Assembly (NCBI GenBank): GCA_012841635.1
Contig: DUUJ01000127.1
Coordinates: forward strand, 1-40,656
DNA: 40,656 nucleotides
DNA from: Clostridiales bacterium
GTDB taxonomy: Bacteria > Bacillota > Clostridia > Oscillospirales > CAG-272
Reading direction: 5' to 3'
Below the pieces are notes generated by a model that had not been told where the DNA came from, searched no databases, and saw only the letters and a program-made list of their open reading frames with translations. Positions 19,201 to 28,022 of this stretch are shown here, in pieces (position 1 is the stretch's first letter; each line of letters starts with the position of its first letter). The position numbers and the translations under genes are program-made.

Positions 19201-19863
19201 GTATTTTCTTGCTTTTTCGGCGTCGATGCGAAGCTGCGGCAATCTTGATTCAAGTTCGCCCATGATATCGCCGACCCGGTCAAGGTTTCCCCCGACGGCT
19301 TCGAGCTTGCGCTCGGAATCCTCTTTTTGCGAGCGGTAGCGGGCTATCCCGGCGGCTTCTTCAAATATGCCGCGGCGCTCGCTGCTTCTCTGGCTCAATA
19401 TCTCCGCGACCCGCCCCTGGCCGATGATTGAATATCCGCCTTTGCCGAGGCCGGTGTTCATGAAAAGGCTCTGGATGTCTTTAAGCCTTGCCGGGCGGCG
19501 GTTTAAAAGGTATTCCGACCCGCCGGCGCCGTCGTCCGACGCTTTTGTGTATCGCCTGGTGACGGTGATTTCGTCGTAATCGAGATCGATCCGCTGTTCG
19601 CCGGTGTTGTCAAGGACAAGCGTTACCTCGGCGAAGTTCATCGCCCGCCTTTTGTCGGTGCCGCCGAAAACGACGTCTTCCATCCTGTCGCCGCGTATGT
19701 TTTTTACCGACACCTCGCCCAGGACAAAACGCACGGCGTCGGAAATATTCGATTTTCCGGATCCGTTAGGTCCTATAATGGCGGTCATTCCGTCCCCGAA
19801 GTCAATGACGGTTCGGTCGGCGAAGGACTTAAATCCGACAAGTTCAAGCGATTTTAAACGCAA
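16258..19863 (-). CDS. smc: Chromosome segregation protein SMC
   Basis: SMC forms the ring ATPase that compacts and separates chromosomes together with ScpA and ScpB. The 1201-residue protein has Walker A GPNGSGKS at 31-38, two long Glu/Lys/Arg-rich coiled coils, a hinge at about 510-640 (GYNASVKAVMSAAGRGEL to VTLDGQLINAGGSYTGG), the signature LSGGEQ at 1101-1106 and Walker B CILDEIEAAL following. I chose TTG 19863 as start because a GGGAG ribosome site lies 6 bases upstream and the first residues (RLKSLELVGFKSFADRT) fit the conserved family N-terminus. Length is normal. Confidence 0.97.
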   Translation of the reverse strand: MRLKSLELVGFKSFADRTVIDFGDGMTAIIGPNGSGKSNISDAVRFVLGEVSVKNIRGDRMEDVVFGGTDKRRAMNFAEVTLVLDNTGEQRIDLDYDEITVTRRYTKASDDGAGGSEYLLNRRPARLKDIQSLFMNTGLGKGGYSIIGQGRVAEILSQRSSERRGIFEEAAGIARYRSQKEDSERKLEAVGGNLDRVGDIMGELESRLPQLRIDAEKARKYLDIYEKKKRAGISLALYDIVALKEKADECEGLWTAAKHRLDIADDNISALEQRTDAVYLTLQQLKAESDRKSRELREIEEKRQKLEGDVRVLENENEHIKESIQKAKTEAVIRRRALSELEEKAEEQKKTADEADALEKLLSDEVNRSSEAGEKLSETAAELEKQHNDLWDKSERAKAKARDAEIALSALEADRRNRSELKTRALEQEKALEDEIKLLKDRADRSEKSVAELDERLKSADSAISGFEAELGKVESEKAALSDALSQKKLEINSALQRADALKRMEELFEGYNASVKAVMSAAGRGELSGICGPLSRLITLKPRYTVAIETALGANIQNIVVEDEDAAKAAIALLKARNAGRATFYPITTMSGGGISAREEDLKKYKGYVGIADTLVDFEEKYRSVINYALGRTLVAEDIDCASEIARAYGYRLRIVTLDGQLINAGGSYTGGSVKRDSGMLTRSRDIDKAEKQAVALEIEADAIKVRLKENEDAAGKIKEDLLSARKDRELLSTLRSAENTQLEVLKNQYASDGQRLSAQKEELRKITESESEYEERRIEGEKSLKAAEEETAKFAESLSGLEERKSVSARDISAQGRSHSALLVKFTAAQKDAESARRDFDFTLSSIKAAKDKLESGEAEMLEREKKLIENDNQASLDKTETERLKELARTMDEEIKTSDTSISEGEKQSGELSAEIKNRLREREQLYGEYARLDARRGTIQTDREKLVTSLWEEYELTPDSAAELGYPPLDAKSRAAAASELSQTRAKLRELGDVNVGAIDECREVEERFGFLQKQRDDLIKSREELTRIIVRLEGEMRSRFVAVFEAINENFRSTFRELFGGGDASLSMTDPTDPLSTGIEIEVAPPGKLFRTLSLLSGGEQAFAAIALFFAILKVNPTPFCILDEIEAALDDVNVVRFADYCRRYSENTQFIAITHRRGTMEACDRLYGVTMIEKGISRILTLDINEAEKRIGKLK

Positions 19864-19922
19864 ATGAAACTCCCATGTTTTTATATAATTAATTCCTTGT
19901 TTACAGCAAAAAAGCGGAAATA

Positions 19923-20927
19923 TTACTCCACTTTTACATTATACTCTTTCAGCCGGGGATTTTCAACCGTTTTAAGTGATTTTATATTAAATTTACTCTG
20001 AATAGCGGCGCGGTTGCGCCCTCCGTTGCCGATCGCCGGCGAAACGGCTCCTCTCGGCACTTCTACCGTCACCGTATCTCTGCCGGATATCCCGGCATCT
20101 GTCAGCGCTTCTTCGATCTTTCTTCTGTAAAGCTCCCCCCGGACAAGCTCCCCCATCGCCGGGTGATAAGCCCCTCCGACGGCAGATTCGGCAGAAAGCC
20201 CGTCCGACGCGCAAAGCCCGAGGCGGATTACCGGCACGCTACGCGCCGTGAATATCTCAAGCACCGACGCCGACCTTCCGACCGCTTCGTCTATGCCGAG
20301 AGGAAGATAACGGCCGTCCGCCGACATTTCTTCAAGTTCCGTGTTTTTTAAAACAACTGCCGGATATATTCTGGCGGCAGACGCGCCGAGCGCGCATATC
20401 TCTTCGGCTGTCTTGATCTCGCTTTGTTCGTCGGCTCCCGGCAGGCCTATCATCATCTGACCGACAAGGGAAAAGCCGCGCCCGACGACAAGCCGGCAGG
20501 CTTCTCTCGACTGCTCCGCCGTATGTCCGCGCTTTGATGCGCGCAGCACATCGTCGTCCATGCTCTGTATGCCGAGTTCAACTGTTTTGACCGGGTATTC
20601 CGCCAGAATCGAAAGTATCCGCCGGTCGATATAATCCGGCCGCGTCGAAAGCCGTATACCCGAAACCCGGCCTTCATCGGCAAATCGGGCGGCGATGCAA
20701 AGCAGCCGCCGCATAAGGTCTTCGCCTATCCCGGTGAAGCTGCCGCCGAAAAAGGCGATTTCGCAGTCAATGCCGCCGGAGACGGTGCCGAGCGCTTCTT
20801 CTATCTGCCCTTCGACATCGGAAGGGTCGAATTCCCGTCCGGTAATCGAGCGCTGATCGCAGAAAACGCACTGATGGGAACAGCCGAGATGCGGGATGAA
20901 GACGGGGATGTTTACATGTCGTTTCAT
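19923..20927 (-). CDS. Radical SAM protein of the rnc-smc cluster
   Basis: The 334-residue protein has the radical SAM iron-sulfur motif CxxxCxxC in PHLGCSHQCVFCDQ at about 11-24. This is followed by FFGGSFTGIG, ELGIQSMDDDVL and a GLPGADEQSE segment, which match the Elp3-like radical SAM family often found between rnc and smc in Clostridia. Its reaction is not established in this context. A longer open frame begins inside rnc, but I chose ATG 20927 because the protein then starts directly with KRHVNIPVFIPHLGC as relatives do; no clear ribosome site is seen. It follows rnc by 23 bases. The last 50 residues are less typical. Confidence 0.85.
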   Translation of the reverse strand: MKRHVNIPVFIPHLGCSHQCVFCDQRSITGREFDPSDVEGQIEEALGTVSGGIDCEIAFFGGSFTGIGEDLMRRLLCIAARFADEGRVSGIRLSTRPDYIDRRILSILAEYPVKTVELGIQSMDDDVLRASKRGHTAEQSREACRLVVGRGFSLVGQMMIGLPGADEQSEIKTAEEICALGASAARIYPAVVLKNTELEEMSADGRYLPLGIDEAVGRSASVLEIFTARSVPVIRLGLCASDGLSAESAVGGAYHPAMGELVRGELYRRKIEEALTDAGISGRDTVTVEVPRGAVSPAIGNGGRNRAAIQSKFNIKSLKTVENPRLKEYNVKVE

Positions 20928-20950
20928 TGGAAAAAACCGGGCATTCCGCT

Positions 20951-21682
20951 TTATTCCTCTCCGAAAAGCGCCAGCGCTTCTTTGGCGGCAAGCTGTTCGG
21001 CAGCCCGTTTCGATCGTGCGCGGCCGTGTCCGATGACGTTGGAGTTGAGACATGCCTCGACTTCAAAAACGCGCATATGCATCGGCCCCGATTCGCCGAC
21101 CGTCACATATTCGAGGATATCGCCGCTGCCGCCCTGCTGTATCAGCTGCTGGAGCTGAGTTTTGTAGTCGCGGAAACGGCCGGTCTCGGCGCGCCTGTCG
21201 ATCTGGGGGATAAGCTTCGGCAAAAGAAAATCCCGCGCCGCGTCATACCCTCCGTCAAGGTAGATCGCCGCAAGCAGCGATTCGAAGGCGTCCGACAGGA
21301 TTGACGGACGGCTCCGCCCGTCGGTGATCGACTCGCCGTGTCCGAGCAGCAGATAGCTGCCGAGCGAGATGGATTTTGCAAACGCGGCGAGCGTCTCTTC
21401 GCATACGACCGTCGAGCGGATGGGAGAAAGATCCCCCTCCGGCATCGACGGAAAGTTTTCAAACAGGTAGTCGGAGACGATAAGCGAAAGCACCGAATCG
21501 CCCAAAAACTCCATCCTCTCGTTGCTTTCGGCGGTTATCCCTCGGGCGCGCTGCTCGTTTGAGTAGCTTGAGTGGGTGGTTGCCGTCCGCAGCCGGCTGA
21601 TGTCGGAGAAGGTGTAGCCTATCTCCTTTTCAAGAAGGCTGAGGTCAAGCGGCAGTTCCGCTTTATTAGATTGACTGTTCAT
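20951..21682 (-). CDS. rnc: Ribonuclease III
   Basis: RNase III cleaves double-stranded RNA in rRNA precursors and mRNAs. The 243-residue protein has the catalytic signature NERMEFLGDSVL at 54-65, the second acidic motif LSDAFESLLAAIYLDGG, and a C-terminal double-stranded RNA binding domain (DYKTQLQQLIQQG to KRAAEQLAAKEAL). The open frame continues 29 codons upstream within plsX. I prefer ATG 21682, which overlaps the plsX end by 17 bases and removes a low-complexity Thr/Pro leader not expected in the family. The usual acpP gene does not lie between plsX and rnc. Confidence 0.95.
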   Translation of the reverse strand: MNSQSNKAELPLDLSLLEKEIGYTFSDISRLRTATTHSSYSNEQRARGITAESNERMEFLGDSVLSLIVSDYLFENFPSMPEGDLSPIRSTVVCEETLAAFAKSISLGSYLLLGHGESITDGRSRPSILSDAFESLLAAIYLDGGYDAARDFLLPKLIPQIDRRAETGRFRDYKTQLQQLIQQGGSGDILEYVTVGESGPMHMRVFEVEACLNSNVIGHGRARSKRAAEQLAAKEALALFGEE

Positions 21683-22769
21683 TTCCGCCGTCGTCGGTTT
21701 CGTCGGTGGCAGGGTCGTCGGCGTATTCAATGAGGGGTTCAGTTTCTTCCGACTCATGAACCACCTCAATCGAGGGGACAGCCGCGCCTATCGACTCGGC
21801 AAGCTCAAGAGTCACCCCGCTCTTTACATAGTTTACCGCCTGCCTTACCGCATTTTTGATTTCAAGGGCGTCGGAGGAGCCGTGGGTCTTGATGACCGGC
21901 TTGGAAATACCGAGAATCGGCGCGCCGCCGTATTCGGAGGCGTCGAATTCCTTCTTCATCGCCTTGAATTCCTTTTTTATCACCGCGGCCGAGAGCATCG
22001 AGAGGAAGTTTTTCTTGTACATCGCCTTGATCCTCTTAAACAGCATCTCGCCGAGTCCTTCGGTCAGCTTCAGGAAGATGTTGCCGGTAAATCCGTCGGT
22101 GACAAGCACGTCGCAGGCGCCGAACGGTACCGCTCTCGCCTCGACGTTGCCGACGAAGTTTATCCGCTCGTATCGGCTGAGCAGCGCGTGTGTTTCGACA
22201 AGCAGCTCGGTGCCTTTGTTGGCTTCGGTGCCGTTGTTCAGAAGCCCGACGCGGGGTCTGTCTATCTCGAGTACCTTTTCCATGTAAACGGAACCCATCA
22301 GCGCGAACTGACAGAGGTTTTCCGGACTTACGACGGTGTTTGCGCCCGAGTCGAGCAGGAGGGTCGGATTTTTGAAAGGAAACACGGTGGCAATCGCCGC
22401 CTTGCGGAATCCTTTTATCCGCATTACGATAAGCGAAGCGCCGGCGTAAAGCGCGCCGGTGTTGCCGGCGGAAACCATGGCGTCGCCGCCGCCGCCCGCC
22501 AGAAGATTTAAAGACACCGTCATCGAGGAGTTCTTCTTTTTCCGGACCGACAGCGGCGGGTCTTCCATCGTGATGACATCCGGCGCGTCGATTATCTCGA
22601 TCTTTGATTCGTCGAGATAGATTCCGTTTTCTTCGGCGCATTCTTTTATCACGTCGGTCGGACCGACGAGCCGCAGACTGACGTCGTATTCCGAAGCGGC
22701 CATCGCCGCGCCTTTGATTACTTCGAGCGGAGCGTTGTCGCCGCCCATTGCGTCAAGAATAATGATCAT
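21666..22769 (-). CDS. plsX: Phosphate acyltransferase PlsX
   Basis: PlsX makes acyl-phosphate from acyl-ACP, the first step of phospholipid synthesis in most Firmicutes. The 367-residue sequence contains ILDAMGGDNAP at the start, then EIIDAPDVITMEDPPLSVRKKKNSSM, VSAGNTGAL, DSGANTVVSPENL, LLNNGTEANKGTEL and VTDGFTGNI, all family hallmarks. An acidic tail of about 35 residues follows the normal end. It starts 1 base after trmFO ends and overlaps rnc, so the three are probably translated from one message. It needs acyl carrier protein, whose gene is not here. Confidence 0.96.
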   Translation of the reverse strand: MIIILDAMGGDNAPLEVIKGAAMAASEYDVSLRLVGPTDVIKECAEENGIYLDESKIEIIDAPDVITMEDPPLSVRKKKNSSMTVSLNLLAGGGGDAMVSAGNTGALYAGASLIVMRIKGFRKAAIATVFPFKNPTLLLDSGANTVVSPENLCQFALMGSVYMEKVLEIDRPRVGLLNNGTEANKGTELLVETHALLSRYERINFVGNVEARAVPFGACDVLVTDGFTGNIFLKLTEGLGEMLFKRIKAMYKKNFLSMLSAAVIKKEFKAMKKEFDASEYGGAPILGISKPVIKTHGSSDALEIKNAVRQAVNYVKSGVTLELAESIGAAVPSIEVVHESEETEPLIEYADDPATDETDDGGNEQSI

Positions 22770-22770
22770 A

Positions 22771-24090
22771 TCAGTTCCCGTATCCGTTTATATATTTAAG
22801 CGCTGCCTCTGCCCGTATTTCGGCGCGGGCGCGCTTGTCGTGCTTTTGTTTTCCTTTGAGCGCGGACATGGCGTCCGGCTCCTCCATTATTCCGAAATTT
22901 ATATTCATCGGCTGAAAATCGGCGGTGAAGGGATCGGAAATATACCCCGAAAGCGCGCCGGTCGCGGTAATGCGCGGGAAGCGCGGCGGCTCTCTGCCGC
23001 AAAGATGCGCCGCTGCGGCAATCCCGACGACAAGCCCGGAAGAGGCCGATTCGACATATCCTTCAACTCCGGCAAGCTGCCCCGCAAACCAGAGTCCGGG
23101 ACGGCTTTTCAGCATATATGTGTCGTCGAGCAGCCGCGGCGAGTCGATGTAGCTGTTGCGGTGCATGACGCCGTATCGGAGGAATTCCGCCCCCTCGAGT
23201 CCGGGTATCAGGCGGAAGACCCGCCGCTGCTCCGGCCAGGTCAGCCGCGTCTGAAAGCCGACTAAATTATACATCGTCTTTTCGCGGTTTTCGGCGCGAA
23301 GCTGAACTATCGCGTAATATCTTTTGCCGTTTTTCGGATTTGTAATCCCGACCGGCTTTAAAGGACCGAACCGGATTGTATCCTCTCCGCGCTTTGCCAT
23401 CGTCTCGATAGGCATACAGCCCTCGAAGACATTTACCCCTTCGTCGGTCTTATCCGTCGGGACGGTTTCGGCGGAGATCAGCGCGTCGTAAAATGCTTTA
23501 TACTCGTCCTTCTCCATCGGGCAGTTGAGATAATCGCCTTCGTCGCCCTTGTCCCATCTGGATGCAAAGAACGCTTTTTCGTAATCGATGCTCGATGCGT
23601 CGGCTATCGGCGCGACCGCGTCGTAAAAGTTGAGCGGGGCGCCGCAGAGGGAGGTGATTTCCCCGGCAAGTTCCCCGTCGGTAAGAGGTCCCGTCGCTAT
23701 AATACAGGGAGAATCGGGTATCTTTTTTACTTCTTCTCTTACGACTTCGATATTCGGTTCCGAGCAGATTTTGTCGGTTATATATGCGGAGAATTTCTCC
23801 CGGTCGACGGCGAGGGCGGCTCCGGCGGGAACGCTCGTCGCATCCGCCGCTTCGATTATAAGCGAACCCAGCGCCCTCATCTCTTCTTTGAGCAGCCCGA
23901 CGGCGTTTGTCACGGCCGAGGCGCGGAGAGAGTTCGAGCAGACGAGTTCGGCAAATCCCTCCGACTTGTGCGCCGGGGAATACCTATAAGGCTTCATCTC
24001 GAAGAGGGTGACTTTTATCCCGCGTTTTGCCGCCTGCCAGGCGGCTTCGCAGCCGGCAAGCCCGGCGCCGACGACAAAAAGCTCACTCAT
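22771..24090 (-). CDS. trmFO: Folate-dependent tRNA (uracil-54-C5)-methyltransferase TrmFO
   Basis: TrmFO uses methylene-tetrahydrofolate and FAD to make ribothymidine at position 54 of tRNAs. The 439-residue protein begins with the FAD-binding GAGLAGCEAAWQAAKRG (8-24), then FEMKPYRYSPAHKSEGFAELVCSNSLR, typical of the TrmFO rather than GidA branch. Later landmarks include VFEGCMPIETMAKRGEDTIRFGPLKPVG, LVGFQTRLTWPEQRRVFR and LWFAGQLAGVEGY. The start overlaps the topA end by 8 bases. This topA-trmFO order is common in Firmicutes, where TrmFO replaces the SAM-dependent TrmA. Confidence 0.96.
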   Translation of the reverse strand: MSELFVVGAGLAGCEAAWQAAKRGIKVTLFEMKPYRYSPAHKSEGFAELVCSNSLRASAVTNAVGLLKEEMRALGSLIIEAADATSVPAGAALAVDREKFSAYITDKICSEPNIEVVREEVKKIPDSPCIIATGPLTDGELAGEITSLCGAPLNFYDAVAPIADASSIDYEKAFFASRWDKGDEGDYLNCPMEKDEYKAFYDALISAETVPTDKTDEGVNVFEGCMPIETMAKRGEDTIRFGPLKPVGITNPKNGKRYYAIVQLRAENREKTMYNLVGFQTRLTWPEQRRVFRLIPGLEGAEFLRYGVMHRNSYIDSPRLLDDTYMLKSRPGLWFAGQLAGVEGYVESASSGLVVGIAAAAHLCGREPPRFPRITATGALSGYISDPFTADFQPMNINFGIMEEPDAMSALKGKQKHDKRARAEIRAEAALKYINGYGN

Positions 24091-26401
24091 CCGAGCCGTC
24101 GTCCGCTTCCGGTTTTTCTCCGGATTTTATGTCGATTTCCGGCAGATTGTCTTCGCGGCTGTAGCCGCAGTCTTTGTTGCGGCAGACGAGCTTGCTCTTT
24201 TTGCCCTTCTGGAGCAGCAGCATTGAGCCGCAATCGGGACATTTTTCGTTGGTCGGCAGGCTGTAGCTTACGAATTCGCATTCGGGATAATTCGAGCAGC
24301 CATAGAAGGTGCGGCGGTTCTTTGACCGGCGGATGACTATCTCGCCGTCGCAGTCGGGACATTTGACCCCGATGCCGCGGTCGATCCGCTTTGTAAATTT
24401 GCACTCGGGATAGCGGGAGCAGGCGTAGAAGCTGCCCCAGCGCCCGGAACGGACTACCATCGGGCTGCCGCATTCGTCGCATTTCATCCCGTCGGGAGCC
24501 GGCTGAGGCTTCTGTATATCCCCCTCCGGCGTGATGGGCTTGGTATTTTTGCAGGTCGGATAATTCGGGCAGGCGGCGAAACGGCCGTAACGCCCGGTTT
24601 TGACTATCATCCTCGAACCGCATTTGTCGCAGATTATATCGGTAAGCTGCGGCTCGGCTTCGACTTTATCAATCTCTATGTTTGCCGCAGCCTTTTCAAG
24701 GTCTCGGGAGAATCCGGCGTAGAAGGCGCCGAGCACATCGTTCATATCCCGCTTGCCGTTTTCGATATCGTCAAGCTCTTCCTCCATATTGGCGGTGAAC
24801 TTGTAGTCGACGATGTCGTTGAAATTCTTCTCCATCAGCTCGGTTGTCGTAAATCCTAAAGAGGTCGGCTTCAGCGACTTGCCTTCTCTTTCGACGTATC
24901 CGCGGGAGATAATGGTTGTGATTGTCGGGGTGTAAGTCGAGGGGCGGCCGATACCTAATTCCTTGAAGCGGTTGATCAGCGTCGCCTCGGTGTATCTCGC
25001 CGGCGGTTCGGTGAAGTGCTGCGCCGGGATCAGATCTTTGAGTCCGAGCTTGTCGTCTTCTGCAAGTTCCGGAATAAGAGTCTTCGCCATCTTTTCATCG
25101 GAAGGCTTCGAAGATTTGTCCTCCTCCGGCTCCGAATCTTCGTATACCGACATATACCCCTTGAAAGCTATCGTATAGCCGGAGGCGCGGAAGATGTTTT
25201 CGCCGTTGACTATGTCGGCGGAAACGGTGTCGAGCAGCGCGGACGCCATCTGCGACGCGATAAAGCGGTTCCAGATGAGCTTATAAAGTTTATATTGATC
25301 CAGGGTCAGCCTGGCTTTTATCCTGTCGGGAGCGATCCCGGGGTCAGCCGGGCGGATCGCCTCATGAGCGTCCTGCGCGCCGGCGTCTGATTTAAAGGAG
25401 CGCTGAGAATCGGGAAGATATTCCTCTCCGAATTGTTCGGTTATCAGCTTCTTCGCGGTCTCGGCTGCCTGTTCGGATATGCGGGTCGAGTCGGTGCGCA
25501 TGTAGGTGATAAGACCGTGCGCGCCGCCCATCTCCGCCCCGAGGTCGATTCCTTCGTAAAGCTCCTGAGCGGTTTTCATTATCCTCTGGCTCTGGAATCC
25601 GAGCTTGCGGGAGGCTTCGACCAGCAGAGAAGACGTCGTGAACGGCGGAGCCGGATGCTTCTGCTTCTTGGCTTTCTTGACCGAGCTGACGATAAAGTCC
25701 CCGTTCTTGCAGGACTCCAAAACCGCGTCGGCTTCTTCTTTTGTGCCGAGCGAGACGGCTTCGCCGTCAATGCCCCAGAATTTCGCCCTGAACGGCTTTC
25801 CCTCGGCCGAGATAAGATCGGCTTCGATCGTCCAGTATTCCACCGGAACGAAGGCATCCCGCTCTCTTTCCCGATCGACGATCATTCTTGTCGCAACCGA
25901 CTGCACCCGCCCGGCGGAAAGCCCGGAGCGGACGCTCTTCCAGAGATAGGGGCTGAGTTTATAGCCGACGATGCGGTCGAGGATTCTGCGGGTCTGCTGC
26001 GCGTTAACGAGGTCCATATCTATCTTCCGAGGCGATTTGACGGCGGCTTTGACTGCCGTCTTCGTGACTTCGTTTATCGGGGCGCGCAGCGCTTTTTCCA
26101 CCGGAATGTTAAGCGCGTTTGCCAGATGCCAGGCGATTGCCTCGCCTTCCCGGTCGGGGTCGGTCATCAGAAAGACTTTTTTCGCTTTTTTCGCTTCCCG
26201 GCGAAGTTCCTTTATCAGGTCGCCGCGGCCGCGGATGTTGATGTAGCGCGGTTCGAAGCTGTTTTCGATGTCGACGCCGAGGGTGCTTTTGGGCAGGTCG
26301 CGGACATGCCCCTTCGATGCGACAACCTTATAATTTGAGCCGAGGTAGCCCTTTACGGTAGCTGCCTTGGACGGTGATTCAAGAATAACGAGATTTGCCA
26401 A
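24083..26401 (-). CDS. topA: DNA topoisomerase I with four C-terminal zinc-finger motifs
   Basis: Type IA topoisomerase that relaxes negative supercoils. The Toprim domain has E8 (LESPSKAATV) and DPDREGE at 81-87; the catalytic tyrosine is Y300 in ITYMRTDSTRIS. At the C-terminus there are four CxxC-type zinc modules: CDKCGSRM, CDECGSPM, CPDCDGEI and CPDCGSML, each closed by a second cysteine pair. Length is 772 residues. Translation apparently starts at TTG 26401, because GGAGG lies 9 bases upstream and the following residues (ANLVILESPSKA) match the conserved N-terminus; no in-frame ATG fits. It precedes trmFO with an 8-base overlap. Confidence 0.97.
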   Translation of the reverse strand: MANLVILESPSKAATVKGYLGSNYKVVASKGHVRDLPKSTLGVDIENSFEPRYINIRGRGDLIKELRREAKKAKKVFLMTDPDREGEAIAWHLANALNIPVEKALRAPINEVTKTAVKAAVKSPRKIDMDLVNAQQTRRILDRIVGYKLSPYLWKSVRSGLSAGRVQSVATRMIVDRERERDAFVPVEYWTIEADLISAEGKPFRAKFWGIDGEAVSLGTKEEADAVLESCKNGDFIVSSVKKAKKQKHPAPPFTTSSLLVEASRKLGFQSQRIMKTAQELYEGIDLGAEMGGAHGLITYMRTDSTRISEQAAETAKKLITEQFGEEYLPDSQRSFKSDAGAQDAHEAIRPADPGIAPDRIKARLTLDQYKLYKLIWNRFIASQMASALLDTVSADIVNGENIFRASGYTIAFKGYMSVYEDSEPEEDKSSKPSDEKMAKTLIPELAEDDKLGLKDLIPAQHFTEPPARYTEATLINRFKELGIGRPSTYTPTITTIISRGYVEREGKSLKPTSLGFTTTELMEKNFNDIVDYKFTANMEEELDDIENGKRDMNDVLGAFYAGFSRDLEKAAANIEIDKVEAEPQLTDIICDKCGSRMIVKTGRYGRFAACPNYPTCKNTKPITPEGDIQKPQPAPDGMKCDECGSPMVVRSGRWGSFYACSRYPECKFTKRIDRGIGVKCPDCDGEIVIRRSKNRRTFYGCSNYPECEFVSYSLPTNEKCPDCGSMLLLQKGKKSKLVCRNKDCGYSREDNLPEIDIKSGEKPEADDGSDE

Positions 26402-26676
26402 ATAAATTTTCCTCCATTATAGCCCGGATTTTACCGAAGCAAGCGCCGCTCCCGTCCGGACTTTGCAGACGGAAAGAGACAGTTTTTTGCGCATCCGATC
26501 GAAAAATCGGATTTGCCCGCAAAAACAGCGGATAAAAGCCGCAAAAAGCCGTCCCGCGGCGGTCATTGCTATCATTAAATAGTATCTAAAAATAAATGAT
26601 ACCTCAAAAATGACATTCAATGGCGTTATTTTTGTAACAGTGTTGTAAATATTTCTTGAGGTGGCGGTTTTTCTGT
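26402..26676 (-). promoter_or_regulatory. Intergenic region between dprA and topA with a candidate promoter
   Basis: This 275-base gap carries a possible minus-strand promoter, -35 TTGAGG (26602-26607) and -10 TACTAT (26579-26584) with 17 bases between. It also has a 7-bp hairpin (ATCCGAT/ATCGGAT, 26493-26512) in the leader. No convincing gene was found. The promoter boxes are weaker than others in this window. Confidence 0.4.
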
Positions 26677-27981
26677 CTATATCCTCTTATATCCGCCGCC
26701 GGGAGTTGAGCGGACCGCCCCCTTGATCTCCATCAGCGACAGCAGCGTCAGCACCCGGCTGCCTCCGTGAGCGTCAAAAAGTGAGTCGGGCATGCATATG
26801 CCGTCCCCCATCGCGTTCCAGACGGCAAGCTCGTCGTCGGTCAGCAGCGCCGCCGCGCGTTCGGGTGATTTCGGCTTTTCGGCAGCGGTGTCTTCCGCTT
26901 CCGGCATCGCTTTCGCCTCAGCGTGACGGCTTTGCTTTACGGCGCGCTCAACATTGACTTCATCCGGCTCGGAGCTGTCAAATTCTTTCGCCGAGTCGTC
27001 CGCGGTTTTCTCATAAGTCGGTTTAGGCGATGAAAAACGGGATGCCGAACTGATTTTCGTCTGCGCTTCCTTGTCGGGGGTGAAGCTCAGCCTTGAAAGG
27101 TCGATTGCGTTCGAGAGTGAGTAAATCTTCAGTATGTCGCCGGCGCAGGATGCGAGGCGTGCGCCCTGACGGAGCAGCTCATTCGGCCCCTCCGAGTTGG
27201 TCTCGCCGATCTTCCCCGGCAGAGCGCAGAGATCCCGTCCCTGAAATAGCGCCGCCCTTGCGGTTATCATCGCGCCGCTCTTCCGGCTTCCCTCAACGAT
27301 GAAGACCGACGAAGAAAGTCCGGAGATTATCCGGTTGCGCGCCGGGAAATTCAGCCCGCGGGGAGGAGTAAAGGGCGGATATTCGGTGATTACGCAGCCC
27401 TTTTCGGCTATCTCCGCCATCAGGTCCGCGTGAAATTCGGGATAAGGCCGGTCGATGCCGCAGCCTAATACCGCGGCGGTATATCCTCCGCCGTCGAGGG
27501 CGCCCCTGTGCGAGATTCCGTCTATCCCCGCCGCCATTCCGGAAACCACAACGGCTCCGCAGCGGGCAAGCTCCATAGCTATCGTATAAGCCGACTGCCG
27601 GCCGTATTCCGACATCGAACGGGTGCCGACCATGCCGATAGCGCAGGCGGCGTCAAAGTCGATGAAATTTCCTTTGTAATAGAGCGTTATCGGCTTGTGC
27701 GGCATCAGCTGCAGCTTTTCTGGATACAGCGGATTGTCGGGCGTCATCAGCGACACGCCGTTATCTTTGCACCACGCAAGTATTTCCCGCGGGCGGATAA
27801 GCGACTTGTCCGACAGATTCTTCGCGGTTGCGGCCGAGCCGGTGACGCGGATGTAATCCTTCGCGGCTGATTTGTATATCGTCTCGACATCGCCGCCGAA
27901 TTCTGCGAGCAGCGCGTCGCTCTGCCGTCCTCCGGTCATAAACCCGCCGGCAAACCATAGCCATAGCTCGGGATCGTACAT
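26677..27981 (-). CDS. dprA: DNA-processing protein DprA
   Basis: DprA loads RecA on incoming single-stranded DNA during transformation. The 434-residue protein has an N-terminal helical region, then the Rossmann-like core: IGMVGTRSMSEYGRQSA, VVSGMAAGIDGISHRGAL, AVLGCGIDRPYPEFHADL, NFPARNRIISGLS, VVEGSRKSGAMITARAA (here IVEGSRKSG) and LPGKIGE. A linker of about 90 residues rich in Ser, Glu and Ala follows, ending in a winged-helix-like C-terminal domain (LTDDELAVWNAMGD to GGGYKRI). A strong AAGGAGG precedes the ATG. It lies 41 bases after the trmH-like gene. No other competence genes are in view. Confidence 0.95.
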   Translation of the reverse strand: MYDPELWLWFAGGFMTGGRQSDALLAEFGGDVETIYKSAAKDYIRVTGSAATAKNLSDKSLIRPREILAWCKDNGVSLMTPDNPLYPEKLQLMPHKPITLYYKGNFIDFDAACAIGMVGTRSMSEYGRQSAYTIAMELARCGAVVVSGMAAGIDGISHRGALDGGGYTAAVLGCGIDRPYPEFHADLMAEIAEKGCVITEYPPFTPPRGLNFPARNRIISGLSSSVFIVEGSRKSGAMITARAALFQGRDLCALPGKIGETNSEGPNELLRQGARLASCAGDILKIYSLSNAIDLSRLSFTPDKEAQTKISSASRFSSPKPTYEKTADDSAKEFDSSEPDEVNVERAVKQSRHAEAKAMPEAEDTAAEKPKSPERAAALLTDDELAVWNAMGDGICMPDSLFDAHGGSRVLTLLSLMEIKGAVRSTPGGGYKRI

Positions 27982-28022
27982 GGAACACCCCTCCTTGAAA
28001 TTATTCGTCTTTATAAAAAACT

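Noticed and set aside
20928..21053. Longer start for the radical SAM protein
   Set aside because: The extension lies within rnc and is Arg-rich without family resemblance; relatives begin near the PHLGC motif.
26402..26676. A small leftward frame of about 67 codons starting in this gap
   Set aside because: No ribosome site, no family resemblance, and it overlaps the likely topA promoter and leader.
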